Assembly: GCA_965228125.1 (NCBI GenBank)
Contig: OZ245791.1
Span: forward strand, 1,054,001 to 1,118,000
Length of the DNA: 64,000 nt
Reading direction: 5' to 3'
Origin: GWF2-38-69 sp965228125
GTDB taxonomy: Bacteria > Verrucomicrobiota > Lentisphaeria > Victivallales > GWF2-38-69
In this document: positions 45,395 to 54,719 of the stretch, in pieces
How positions within the stretch are numbered: position 1 is the stretch's first letter
How the letters are laid out: every line of letters begins with the position of its first letter
Program-made: the position numbers and the translations under genes
Notes under the pieces: generated by a model
Seen by the model: the letters and a program-made list of their open reading frames with translations, nothing else
The model's database searches: none
What the model was told of the DNA's origin: nothing

Positions 45395-46570
45395 CTAAAA
45401 AAAATAGAGGTTCCTGTTAAATCTTTTAGGATCACTTGAAAATAAACAAGGTTTTTTATTTCTCAGCAGAATATCGGTCTTAATATCATTTATTTTCACT
45501 CCAACAAATCTACAAATATTCATAAATTCTTCATATTTGGCAGATTCATCAGAAAATTCAAACTCATCAACTTTTTCAAACATCAGTAAATCATTGCCGT
45601 TTTCTTGTTTGAGCCATGCTAAAGGCATTCTGTGATCTATTCCATGAGATTGAAGGAAGCACGAATAAAGCCAATATTTTTTTGCTTTTTTCCTCTTTAT
45701 CTTTAAACATTCATATTTTTCTAAACCATCTTCAGTAAAACCTTTTCGCACAAGCCACGTTTTTCCGTTCTTGCTTTCCTCAACTTTAGAATACCTGGAA
45801 TTTCCCTTTAAGATTTTGTGCCTTCTGCCAAACCATTTACGATTTTCATGCCTGATAAGAGCATGAGATATCTTTTCCCATACACAGTTAAATTCAGATT
45901 CTTTTCCTATGATTCCCGCTTCAAGCAAGAATTTCAGTCTTTCAGGCAAAGAACTGCCCGACTTTAAAAATCCGATTAACCTAATTACCCCCGAATTAAA
46001 TACATTACTACTACGTTTGCGCCTTATACCAAGAGGGTCAACAAGCATAAAAGAAACCGTTTCGCTATTTTCTTTAATCAGCAGATTCCCCATGTGCAAA
46101 TCCCTGTGATAGAGATTTGCTTCAAGGTACTTCTTAACAAATTTAGCTAAGCCGAACAAAAAAAGGTCTCTTTTCTCTTGATTGTCCATACATCTGTTAT
46201 TCCAATACAAGTCAGCATTTACCAAATCTTTGCCCGGGTTTTCTGTGACAATCATATCCTCAAAACCTTTTGCGCACCACCCTGAGGTTTTGACTATAGG
46301 CAAATCCGATATTTCGGCAAGCATCGCAGATTTGAATTCAAAATACGAATTCGGGAACAAGAGAGTTTTCAACTTATGATAAATGGTGTTCGGCCTGTTG
46401 AGTTTTGCAAAATATTCAATTCCATTAATCGTAAAATTATATATTATTCGATTGTCTTTCTTTTTAAATATATAATTTTCAGGCACGTCAGGCAGCAGAG
46501 ATAAAGCAAAATTCATCCCTGCATCGTCGTTTGATGTTCCTTTCCATCCCAAATATTTATATGGAGGCAT
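45395..46570 (-). CDS. WaaP/Kdo-kinase-like protein with a second degenerate kinase-like half
   Basis: A 391-residue soluble protein. The first half (about 30-200) is an LPS-kinase type fold: the invariant Lys region YFAKLNRP, then LYHRDLHMGNLLI with H155-R156-D157 and N162, and MLVDPLGIRRK with D178 as the metal-binding Asp. The second half repeats the layout: TWLVRKG-x-LEKYECLKIKRKKA, LPLAWL-like and LLMFEKV strands, then ILLRNKKPCLFSSDPKRF in place of the catalytic and metal segments, without HRD. The protein probably phosphorylates the lipid A core or another surface sugar. The duplicated half may be structural. It converges on pal; no other LPS gene is adjacent. Confidence 0.7.
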   Translation of the reverse strand: MPPYKYLGWKGTSNDDAGMNFALSLLPDVPENYIFKKKDNRIIYNFTINGIEYFAKLNRPNTIYHKLKTLLFPNSYFEFKSAMLAEISDLPIVKTSGWCAKGFEDMIVTENPGKDLVNADLYWNNRCMDNQEKRDLFLFGLAKFVKKYLEANLYHRDLHMGNLLIKENSETVSFMLVDPLGIRRKRSSNVFNSGVIRLIGFLKSGSSLPERLKFLLEAGIIGKESEFNCVWEKISHALIRHENRKWFGRRHKILKGNSRYSKVEESKNGKTWLVRKGFTEDGLEKYECLKIKRKKAKKYWLYSCFLQSHGIDHRMPLAWLKQENGNDLLMFEKVDEFEFSDESAKYEEFMNICRFVGVKINDIKTDILLRNKKPCLFSSDPKRFNRNLYFF

Positions 46571-46699
46571 AATTAACCAACAAAAGCATTAATTTTTTTA
46601 TCCTTTGCATTTTAATTCTAACTCAAACTGATTTTAATGAAAACATATATATCATTATGATATGTGAGTTTAGCATGAAAAACTTTAGACGTAATTACA

Positions 46700-48280
46700 A
46701 TGGAATACAAAATAAGAGTAAAACATGACGAAACGCAATCTGATTATTCTATCTCGATAAATAAAGATACCCTTTATTGCGTCCTTGACTTTCTCAACGA
46801 TAAAGGGTTTAGCATAACAGCTCCTTGCGGCTCGTCAGGCATTTGCGGAAAGTGCAAAGTAATTCTGAAAAAAGGCAAACTCAAAAAAATCTCAGATGGC
46901 TCGTTGGTTTCAGGCGAAGTTACCGTAAAAAGTTGCCAATACGCGCTTACCGATGGCACCGACTGCGAAATTGAGATACCCCATCAGTTGGATAAAAAAG
47001 ATTCATCTTCGAGGAACCACCTTACCGGCGCTGTTTTCGAGTTTGTTTTGAAAAACGTAAAACTCTCGCACATATCAAATAAATTTGGAATAGCCATTGA
47101 TATCGGAACCACCAACATTTCGGTTCTTCTTGCAAATTTAGCTGATGGTAAAATCCTTGCAGTGAAAAATATTATCAACTCCCAGATAGCGTTTGCTTCT
47201 GATGTAATATCAAGAATCAATCTATGTTTAAAAGACAAAGATGCTGTAGCAAAACTCCAGAGATGCGTAATTGAAAAATCCATTCTTCCAGCAATTGATT
47301 ATATTCTTAAGGATAACAACATCCTACCAGACGACATAGAAAGAATAGCAATAAGCGGTAATACAACAATGCTGCATCTGTTATGCGGCAAAACCCCTTC
47401 CTCCATAGGAACTTATCCTTTCAAACCTTTATTCCTTGAAGCCATCACAACCACTTTCGATAAACTAACAGCTAAATTCGAAGACAATCCTTCAATTAAG
47501 GCAAAAACCATACTTCTTCCCGGAATATCCGCATTTGTAGGATCAGACATTCTCTCAGGTATTTATGCACTTGATATGCACGAAACCCGACAGAACGAAA
47601 TCCTCCTTGACATTGGCACCAATGGTGAAATAGCGCTAAAAACTCAAACGAGAATTCTAACCACATCTACTGCCGCAGGCCCTGTATTTGAAGGTTTCGG
47701 GCTGGAATGTGGAGTAACAGCCATTGACGGAGCTATCAATGAAATAACCTTCGACGCAGAAAAGCCCATAATAAAAACCGTCAATAATTCTGCTCCCATA
47801 GGTATATGCGGTTCAGGTTACATTTCTTTCATAGCCAATGCCAAGAAGGCCGGACTCATAGACAGCCTTGGCAAATTCAACGGCGTTAAAGAGATTGTTC
47901 TTCAAAACTCCAGTATAAGTATTTCTGAATCAGATATTTCAAAAATACTTCAGGCAAAATCAGCAATAGCTTCAGGCATACAGATTTTGTTGAACAATGC
48001 CAACATAACAGAATCTGAAATAGATAAGCTATACCTAGCCGGCAGTTTTGGAACGAATCTCAAAAAAGATTATGTAATAAATTCAGGGCTTCTCAAAAAC
48101 TTTCATCCCTCACAAATAGAATGCGTCGGCAATACTTCTTTGGCAGGAGCTTACAAATATATTGTCAGCCTCACTCAGCTTAGCGAACTTGAAAACATAT
48201 CGCAAAACAGCATTTCGGTAAATCTGAATGAAGACCCTGCGTTCTGCGATATTTATGTGGACAATTTGTTTCTTCCCTGA
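46700..48280 (+). CDS. RACo-like corrinoid-activating protein (2Fe-2S ferredoxin plus ASKHA domain)
   Basis: A 526-residue protein. Residues 1-95 form a plant-type 2Fe-2S domain with cluster ligands C43, C49, C52 and C79 in PCGSSGICGKC and KSCQ. After a linker, the rest is the RACo/DUF4445 ASKHA ATPase: FGIAIDIGTTNISVLLA (about 129-145), AISGNTTMLHLL, LLPGISAFVGSDIL, LDIGTNGEIAL and GICGSGYISFIA. RACo-type proteins use ATP to drive reduction of inactive Co(II) corrinoid to Co(I). No corrinoid protein or methyltransferase gene is in the window, so the client is unknown. One candidate is a cobalamin-dependent methionine synthase lacking its own reactivation domain. Confidence 0.85.
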   Translation: MEYKIRVKHDETQSDYSISINKDTLYCVLDFLNDKGFSITAPCGSSGICGKCKVILKKGKLKKISDGSLVSGEVTVKSCQYALTDGTDCEIEIPHQLDKKDSSSRNHLTGAVFEFVLKNVKLSHISNKFGIAIDIGTTNISVLLANLADGKILAVKNIINSQIAFASDVISRINLCLKDKDAVAKLQRCVIEKSILPAIDYILKDNNILPDDIERIAISGNTTMLHLLCGKTPSSIGTYPFKPLFLEAITTTFDKLTAKFEDNPSIKAKTILLPGISAFVGSDILSGIYALDMHETRQNEILLDIGTNGEIALKTQTRILTTSTAAGPVFEGFGLECGVTAIDGAINEITFDAEKPIIKTVNNSAPIGICGSGYISFIANAKKAGLIDSLGKFNGVKEIVLQNSSISISESDISKILQAKSAIASGIQILLNNANITESEIDKLYLAGSFGTNLKKDYVINSGLLKNFHPSQIECVGNTSLAGAYKYIVSLTQLSELENISQNSISVNLNEDPAFCDIYVDNLFLP

Positions 48281-48290
48281 AAAGATCAGG

Positions 48291-49304
48291 TTAGAAAATG
48301 TTCTCAAAACTCACTGCTCTGTCAGGTATCCCATAAGTATTATTATGCTTGTGTATTTCTTCAGTGATTTTTACTGCGAGCCTGAGAGCTTCAAGACCAC
48401 TCTTGCCAGAAACTTTGAGCTCAGGCATTTTTCCTGTTTCGATACATATAAGGGCATTACTAACAAAGTTTTCCAGTTCGCGCTGCAGTGCGTTATGATC
48501 CACTACAGGCACAACTTCCTTGGATATTCCCGTATCAGTTTTTGAGTAGATTGTTCCTGTTTTATCCTGATAGTCCAGATTTATATATCTTTCGGACTGG
48601 TATATTTGCATTCTTCTGAAAGGTGTTTCGCTTACCCTGCTTGCTGTGACATTTGCGACGCAGCCATTTTTGAATGTGATTCTGGCATTTGCCAAATCTT
48701 CTGAAGGGCTTAGAATAGAAAGCCCTGAAGCATCGACTTTCTCAACTTTGCTTTTAACAATGTGTAAAATCAGTTCCAGATCATGAATCATCAAATCCAA
48801 AACTACACCAACTTCCGTTCCTCTCGGATGCAAACCAGGCCTTTGAGGAGGATACGGAGCAAGTCTTTTAGCTTCAACCAGTCTGACATCATTGATTTTT
48901 CCATCTATAAAACTCATCACCGGATTATACCTTTCTGTATGCCCTACTTCTATAACTACAGCGTTTTCCTCTGCCAATTTTACCAGTTCTCCTGCCTGCT
49001 GAACAGTAGCTGCAATAGGTTTTTCTATAAGCAGGTGCTTCTTCATCCCCAACAATACCGAAGCTATTTGATGATGGAGATTTGACGGGACGGCTATACT
49101 CATACCCTCGCAGGCATTCGCAAGTTCTTCCACGGTCTGAAATGCTTTCACGCTGAATTCCCTGGCTATATTCTGCGCTGTATCAAAGTTGGCATCGTAA
49201 ATACCCACAAGATCGGCGTTCTTTATTTCCTTGTACAATCTGGTATGGTGCCTTCCCAAAGCTCCGACCCCTATGACCCCGACTTTAAGTTTTCTTTCGC
49301 TCAT
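48291..49304 (-). CDS. Gfo/Idh/MocA oxidoreductase, candidate UDP-GlcNAc 3-dehydrogenase (GnnA-like)
   Basis: A 337-residue NAD(P)-dependent dehydrogenase. The Rossmann motif is VGVIGVGALGRHHTRLY (about 8-24). EKPIA carries the family's Lys at the active site, and HTERYNPV follows. The segment RLAPYPPQRPGLHPRGTEVGVVLDLMIHDLELIL matches the subgroup found between lpxA and lpxB in many Gram-negative genomes. That subgroup includes GnnA, which oxidises UDP-GlcNAc for 3-amino lipid A. No lpx gene is in this window, so the specific role is inference. It converges on the RACo-like gene (10-base gap) and diverges from the glycosyltransferase. Confidence 0.8.
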   Translation of the reverse strand: MSERKLKVGVIGVGALGRHHTRLYKEIKNADLVGIYDANFDTAQNIAREFSVKAFQTVEELANACEGMSIAVPSNLHHQIASVLLGMKKHLLIEKPIAATVQQAGELVKLAEENAVVIEVGHTERYNPVMSFIDGKINDVRLVEAKRLAPYPPQRPGLHPRGTEVGVVLDLMIHDLELILHIVKSKVEKVDASGLSILSPSEDLANARITFKNGCVANVTASRVSETPFRRMQIYQSERYINLDYQDKTGTIYSKTDTGISKEVVPVVDHNALQRELENFVSNALICIETGKMPELKVSGKSGLEALRLAVKITEEIHKHNNTYGIPDRAVSFENIF

Positions 49305-49530
49305 TAATGTTATCTATCCTTAAATTATCGTTAAAATTGCATATAATCCGATTACGGCTTAAGTATAATAGAGCTAAGCTCATTGAAAAAGAGGCTGACT
49401 ACGCTGAAACAGAAAAAATAACAAGATCTGTTGAAAATTCGCTAAAAGCCTACACATTACCAAGCTTCTAATATTTTAAATTAGATTTTTCATTAAGACT
49501 TGATAACTGAGACTTGGGAGCAGTTTTAAT

Positions 49531-51042
49531 ATGTATGACATTGTAATGACAGCAATCTTTACTATTTACACAATAACAGTTTTATGTTTAATGGTTTATG
49601 GATTTCACTCGTATTTTATGATAATTCTATTTTACATTAAGCAGAAGAAAGCACGCCATAACGTAACAGATACAGTAAAGGAATTTTATAACAAAGTCGA
49701 AGACAAAGATCTTCCTCTCATTACTGTTCAACTGCCTGTATATAATGAATCCGATGTAATCAAGCGTCTTATGCTTTCTGCTACACAAATTGACTACCCA
49801 AAGGATAAGTTTGAAATCCAGGTAGTAGATGACAGTACTGATAATACTGTACAGATAATTGATGATTATATAAAAGAACTCAAAGTTTCCACTAATGTAA
49901 ATATCTATGCCGTTAGGCGGAAAACCCGCGAACAATTCAAGGCGGGCGCTCTTGCCAATGGCCTTAAATGTGCCAAAGGGGAATATGTAGCTATCTTCGA
50001 TGCCGACTTCATCATCCCTGAGAATTTCTTAAGAAGAAGCATTGCTCAGATACACAACAAACCCGAAATAGCATGTATCCAGTCAAGATGGGGGCATCTG
50101 AACAGGTTTGAAAACTGGCTCACAAAAGCCCAAAGCATAGCACTGGACGCACATTTTGCAGCATCGCAGGGTGCCAGAAACTACAATAACCTTTGTATGA
50201 ACTTCAACGGTACTGCCGGAATGTGGAGAATATCGGCTATTGACGCTGTAGGCGGATGGTCCGGAGACACCCTTACTGAAGATATGGATTTGTCTTACAG
50301 GGTACAACTGCACGGATATAAAATGGCCTTTGACTATGATTTGGTTTGTCCTGCAGAACTTCCAAATGGCATGATGGCTTTTAAAACACAGCAAAAGAGA
50401 TGGGCCAAAGGTGCCGTCGAGACAGGCATCAAACTGCTTCCTAGCATCATAAAATCCAAGAATTTGACCTTCCATCAGAAGTTTGAGGCTTTTATGCATC
50501 TTACAAATAATTTTGCGGCAGTATTAATGATTGTCCTTACTGTGCTGACGCTTCCTGTGCTGATCGCAGCCCCGCAGATCAATTATGGAGCTTATCTTCC
50601 CTTCCTTTGGACTATAGTTATTTTAGCCTCGCTTGCTCCATGCGCATTATATACCGGCAGTGGAGCGGCCCAGCAAAAAGGCTTCTTCTCATTTAGGAAC
50701 TTCCCTCTTATGATAGCTGTGGGAACTGGCCTTTGCGTAAATAATGCCGTGGCTGTCTTCGAAGCGGTAATGGGCAAAAAATCGGCTTTTATCCGTACCC
50801 CTAAAAGTGGCAGCCTTGACACAGCCAGTAAATCAAGCAGATATAAAGTCAGCAATAACCTGGCACTGGGAATAATAGAATTGATTTTAGGGATTTACTG
50901 TTTTATAACTTTCGGGATTTATGTCCTTCATTACCAGTATTTCTTCGGGTTCTTTATAGGAGCCTATGCTGTAGGGCTTTTCATCTTCGGACTTAAAACC
51001 ATAGCCTACATATTCCTTGAATCCCAAAAGAAAACAGCATAA
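49531..51042 (+). CDS. Processive family 2 glycosyltransferase (CslA/CESA-like)
   Basis: A 503-residue inner membrane enzyme. One or two helices at the N-terminus (about 7-35) precede a cytoplasmic GT2 domain with the standard D,D,D,QxxRW pattern: VVDDSTDNT, IFDADFIIP, LTEDMDLSYR and QQKRWAKG. About four further helices follow (about 330-490). The order with a short loop between DAD and TED resembles plant mannan or glucan synthases (CslA/CslC) more than BcsA; no PilZ domain is present. It probably polymerises a beta-glycan across the inner membrane. No export partners or polysaccharide operon adjoin it, so product and function are not known. Confidence 0.88.
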   Translation: MYDIVMTAIFTIYTITVLCLMVYGFHSYFMIILFYIKQKKARHNVTDTVKEFYNKVEDKDLPLITVQLPVYNESDVIKRLMLSATQIDYPKDKFEIQVVDDSTDNTVQIIDDYIKELKVSTNVNIYAVRRKTREQFKAGALANGLKCAKGEYVAIFDADFIIPENFLRRSIAQIHNKPEIACIQSRWGHLNRFENWLTKAQSIALDAHFAASQGARNYNNLCMNFNGTAGMWRISAIDAVGGWSGDTLTEDMDLSYRVQLHGYKMAFDYDLVCPAELPNGMMAFKTQQKRWAKGAVETGIKLLPSIIKSKNLTFHQKFEAFMHLTNNFAAVLMIVLTVLTLPVLIAAPQINYGAYLPFLWTIVILASLAPCALYTGSGAAQQKGFFSFRNFPLMIAVGTGLCVNNAVAVFEAVMGKKSAFIRTPKSGSLDTASKSSRYKVSNNLALGIIELILGIYCFITFGIYVLHYQYFFGFFIGAYAVGLFIFGLKTIAYIFLESQKKTA

Positions 51043-51095
51043 ATCATTAAACGCCCTCAGCTGATCAGATTATAGAAATATCTCGGGGTTTGCAA

Positions 51096-51905
51096 TTATG
51101 GTTGTCCTCTGTCACCGATAAGAACAGTTCTTGTGAACGTCTGAACATGGTCATCCTTGAACGAATCAGCGGCACTACCAGCCAGAGTCATCCATTTCTG
51201 CCACGAATTCTGGTCCATCAGTTTTAATGTTATAACAACATAATATGGAAATTGGGTCGGCACATTACCTGAAAGATTTTGATCCGGAGCAATTTCTGTA
51301 TCTGCGTTGTCCGAGCTATAACAATCCACCGCAAATTCTGTCACATACGGAACGAGCTTCTGGTACGCATCAGAAGATCCCGTATCAGCAGTAAATGCAG
51401 AAGTTGTAGTATCAAAGCTCACAGTCAGGTTGTTAAAGAAATTCCATTTAGAATTCAAAGCATTATTGTCGTCCCTGTCGCCTGTCACGCTTCTTTCAAG
51501 CCACCCTTCATCTGCATCATGAGAAGAAGAATAATGTAGTTGGTATTTAACTTCACAGAGCTTAGCACAATCATCATTTGGCGGATTAGGAGTGTTGGAC
51601 ACAAATGCCACAAGTTCATTACTATACTCTCCCCAACCTGAGGTTGCCGGATCATCAGGCCGCCAATGCCAGAATGGAGCCGCACCATCCCCGTAATAGG
51701 CATTTGCCAAATCCCGTGAAATTATATCAAGGGCAATTCTGGCATCTTCGATGGAGTTCCTGTTATTTTCAGATATCTGCCAGACATTTTGAGTAGAAGA
51801 ATAAAACTCAAAGGAAGCAACTACCAAGATCGAAAGCACTGCTACCGTAGCTGCCAATTCTACCAGAGAAAATTTATTTCTGTTTATAATTCGCATATTG
51901 TTCAT
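51096..51905 (-). CDS. Pseudopilin-like protein with prepilin N-terminus (Verru_Chthon C / PulJ-like)
   Basis: A 269-residue protein starting with a short basic leader. NRNKFSLVELAATVAVLSIL follows, a type IV prepilin-type N-terminus where cleavage would be before Phe 12. Position -1 is Lys, not the usual Gly; Glu at +5 is present. The helix continues with SIEDARIALDIISRDLANAYYG, like PulJ/GspJ minor pseudopilins, and a beta-rich, Asp- and Ser-rich C-terminal domain follows. It is the last gene of the minus-strand cassette, 114 bases beyond the large GspK-like protein. Function as a minor pilin is inferred. Confidence 0.7.
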   Translation of the reverse strand: MNNMRIINRNKFSLVELAATVAVLSILVVASFEFYSSTQNVWQISENNRNSIEDARIALDIISRDLANAYYGDGAAPFWHWRPDDPATSGWGEYSNELVAFVSNTPNPPNDDCAKLCEVKYQLHYSSSHDADEGWLERSVTGDRDDNNALNSKWNFFNNLTVSFDTTTSAFTADTGSSDAYQKLVPYVTEFAVDCYSSDNADTEIAPDQNLSGNVPTQFPYYVVITLKLMDQNSWQKWMTLAGSAADSFKDDHVQTFTRTVLIGDRGQP

Positions 51906-52019
51906 CTAAAATATCACCGTTCTATTTCTCGTAAAAACAATTTCTCATTTGCCTTCAATGCCGTTCCTGCAAACACTTTTTGTCCATAGGCAGAACGGGT
52001 TAGCATGATACACCTTTTG

Positions 52020-54569
52020 TTAATTCGATAAATCCTCTATCCTGATTATTTTGAATTCATTAGTAACGGGGTCTCTTTTTACAACAGCCAGTATTTTCTG
52101 AGTGGCTAGAACTTGATCAACTCCGTCTGTGTACTGCAAATATTCAGCAGTTCCTGATTGCCCGCCTTTTACATCCTTTATAGCCTGTCCAACCGCTATT
52201 ATGTAGTAAATATTCGACGGGGACGCTTCTGCCAAGTTAATGAACTTGCCGATAAGTTCCTCTCTAGTACTATCAGTTGTTTGAATATTAGAATCGGCGT
52301 TAAAAAGCGCATTGGCAATTTCTCCGTTGTTTAAGATCTCTGCCCGTGTTTTAAATAAAGTGTCATTATTGCCAGTTATTGTGCTGGCAATAATTCTGGC
52401 AGTATCATTTGAAATCGATGTTGATGCCGAAGGACTATCTATATTGATATACTCAAAGAGGGCTGCCAGGGCAGTATCGCTCTTTGAGTTGAGATTAACA
52501 GTTCCATACCTCACAGTATCGGCACTCATTTTTACCTGATCAAGAATATTTGCGTCCCCAAATGTATATAAACTTCCTCCTTCTGATGGAGAATTCGTTA
52601 CTGCATATTCCGTTAAGTTCAAAGTCTGAAAGGCTTTCGCCCTATGAATGAAACCCAGTTCCCATGGCGACTCCATAGGGGCGTTGCGGATATAAGCAGT
52701 GGACAATTCCCATGGCTCAGCTCCATCTGACTCAATATCCGTATCACTGCCACTAAACGAAGTCGGGTAATTACTGTTTCTTGCCTCTAGTGTTCCTACT
52801 GAAGTGTCTACATCCCAATCGCTTGATAATAGGTTCTGTCTAGGGTCCCTTACCTGAAAATCTATGTATTTTCCTTGCCAAACACCGTCAGTTATATCCC
52901 CTAAAGAAAGCCACTGCGCTGTACCTTGTGCTCTTATAACCGCAAAATCATAATATTTCGCAGGTAATAAGGCGTTACTGACTTCCACTATGAGAGTGTC
53001 TACTTTTGCTTCCAAAGGTAGTTCTGGGAGATCGTAAATTCCTGTAGTTGTATCATCAATACTAAAAAAAGTAGATATTGCCTGCTTTTGATATCCTACT
53101 GATAAGAAACTATATGCAGGAGTGGTTACATCATCTCCATATATATACGAAGTAAGCACTTCTGTCCCGTTTACTCTTATGCTTATATATATGCTCAACT
53201 TGACCGTTGTATCAGCAGGCACATCCCCATACATATTAACGAGCTCTATTTCAACACCAGGGTTCATTACAGATATTGTACACTGCCATGTTTTGGTGCC
53301 AGCATCTTTAGTTAAATTGGCACTTATTGGGATTCTTATCTCGTTTATGTAGGGGACTTTTTCCAAGCCGAAATATGTAGGAATATTATTACCATTATAA
53401 TCTGTGGTCGCATCTGCATCTAAATCGCAGTAATCGATTAGGTTGGCGATGATTTGGTTTCTGGCTGCTTCTAATGAATTCATATCTCCCTTGTCGCTCC
53501 AATACAGGAGCCAGGGTATACTGTCGGAGGAGGTAACAGAATTTGAAAAAGGTTTCACATTGTCAGGATCCAAAAATGAGGCAACGGTTAGACTATCCCA
53601 ATCAGTTCTTGCCAAGTTGAATCTATGATATAGCTCATTGGGATATTTATATCCGTCGCTATTTGTATCTATCCAAAACGCTTCAGGGGTTTGAGGTTCA
53701 TATACGCTAAAAACCTCTTTGAAGTTGTTTTTGGCTGTGTCAGGTATTGGAGTTGAATAGCTTTTTACTCTTTCTATCGCGTTGAATATATTGTCAAAAG
53801 AACTCCATCGTTTGCCTGGTAAAAGTTGGGCGTATGGCGTATCAGGATTCGAACCTCCGTCTACCCCTAGCACTCTTATAGTATCAGCACCGAACCACGA
53901 ATTATCTCCTCCTGCAGTATTCAGCACAGAATTTAAAAAGATCTCGGTAGGATTCCTGCCCGGCCTTCCAAGAACATAGTTTCCATTCGAATCCACCATG
54001 GTATATGGGGGCGAACCTTCAAGTTCCAGGGGGATCTCATGGGAAGAACCCGCATTTTTACCTGAATCCTCAATAGCTGAAATATCGAGCTTTCCCTTAT
54101 CAGACATAATTACAAAAGCAATTCTCGACAAGTAGCAGCTCTCATCAGCAGCATTGGTGTAGTTGCTTTTCAGATAAACCCAGGTAACCAATCCCGAATC
54201 GCTTGTATCCCATGGTTGGGAAGGAAAGCTATAGACAGAATCTGCACTAGGAAGGTCAGCTACAGTTGTATTGTTCAGAACAGCCTCGAGTTCCAGCATT
54301 TCATTATCTGTGATGGCAGGGGCCGCCTGGTGGCTTACAAGCGCACTCAAGTCAACATTCATAGGAGCATCTTTCATGATACTCAAGGCCCTGTTCAATG
54401 CTGTTCTGGCAGCACTTCTGGCAGTAGAGAGCGCCTGATAATTACCAGATGCTTTCTTCTCAATCATTGCAGTAGAAACAAATGCTACTGCCAGAGCAAG
54501 CAGAAGAGAGCTGAGGCCTATTGCAAGAATAACAGCTATACCTGATTGATTGTCCTGCTTGTTGTTCAT
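52020..54569 (-). CDS. Large GspK/PilX-like protein (Verru_Chthon cassette A-like)
   Basis: An 849-residue protein with an N-terminal hydrophobic helix preceded by a short polar leader (GIAVILAIGLSSLLLALAVA). KASGNYQALSTARSAARTALNRAL follows, like GspK or PilX-type minor pseudopilins, but about three times their usual length. The rest is Ser/Thr/Asp-rich, beta-rich and predicted to lie outside the inner membrane. No catalytic motif is seen. ATG at 54569 is preferred over TTG at 54608 because the leader normally starts close to the helix. It lies between the two prepilin genes. The set of one large and two prepilin-type proteins is like the Verru_Chthon cassette (A, B, C) described in Verrucomicrobia. 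Confidence 0.6.
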   Translation of the reverse strand: MNNKQDNQSGIAVILAIGLSSLLLALAVAFVSTAMIEKKASGNYQALSTARSAARTALNRALSIMKDAPMNVDLSALVSHQAAPAITDNEMLELEAVLNNTTVADLPSADSVYSFPSQPWDTSDSGLVTWVYLKSNYTNAADESCYLSRIAFVIMSDKGKLDISAIEDSGKNAGSSHEIPLELEGSPPYTMVDSNGNYVLGRPGRNPTEIFLNSVLNTAGGDNSWFGADTIRVLGVDGGSNPDTPYAQLLPGKRWSSFDNIFNAIERVKSYSTPIPDTAKNNFKEVFSVYEPQTPEAFWIDTNSDGYKYPNELYHRFNLARTDWDSLTVASFLDPDNVKPFSNSVTSSDSIPWLLYWSDKGDMNSLEAARNQIIANLIDYCDLDADATTDYNGNNIPTYFGLEKVPYINEIRIPISANLTKDAGTKTWQCTISVMNPGVEIELVNMYGDVPADTTVKLSIYISIRVNGTEVLTSYIYGDDVTTPAYSFLSVGYQKQAISTFFSIDDTTTGIYDLPELPLEAKVDTLIVEVSNALLPAKYYDFAVIRAQGTAQWLSLGDITDGVWQGKYIDFQVRDPRQNLLSSDWDVDTSVGTLEARNSNYPTSFSGSDTDIESDGAEPWELSTAYIRNAPMESPWELGFIHRAKAFQTLNLTEYAVTNSPSEGGSLYTFGDANILDQVKMSADTVRYGTVNLNSKSDTALAALFEYINIDSPSASTSISNDTARIIASTITGNNDTLFKTRAEILNNGEIANALFNADSNIQTTDSTREELIGKFINLAEASPSNIYYIIAVGQAIKDVKGGQSGTAEYLQYTDGVDQVLATQKILAVVKRDPVTNEFKIIRIEDLSN

Positions 54570-54719
54570 ATCTAATATTTGACAGTTGTTTATTGATGTT
54601 CTCGGCAAATAAATTTTACAGAAAAAACTTCATTTAACCACTGCTTTACACCAATCAAGCATGATATGTAAATAATTATTGAATATTGCTGGCACGACAC
54701 GTCCAATAAGTCAAGCTCC

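Noticed and set aside
53836..53860. A tRNA-like T-loop on the minus strand, GGTTCGAATCC followed by TGATACGCC.
   Set aside because: It lies inside the 849-residue pseudopilin-like gene, encodes a GSNPDTPY segment in frame, and no acceptor or anticodon arm can be built around it.
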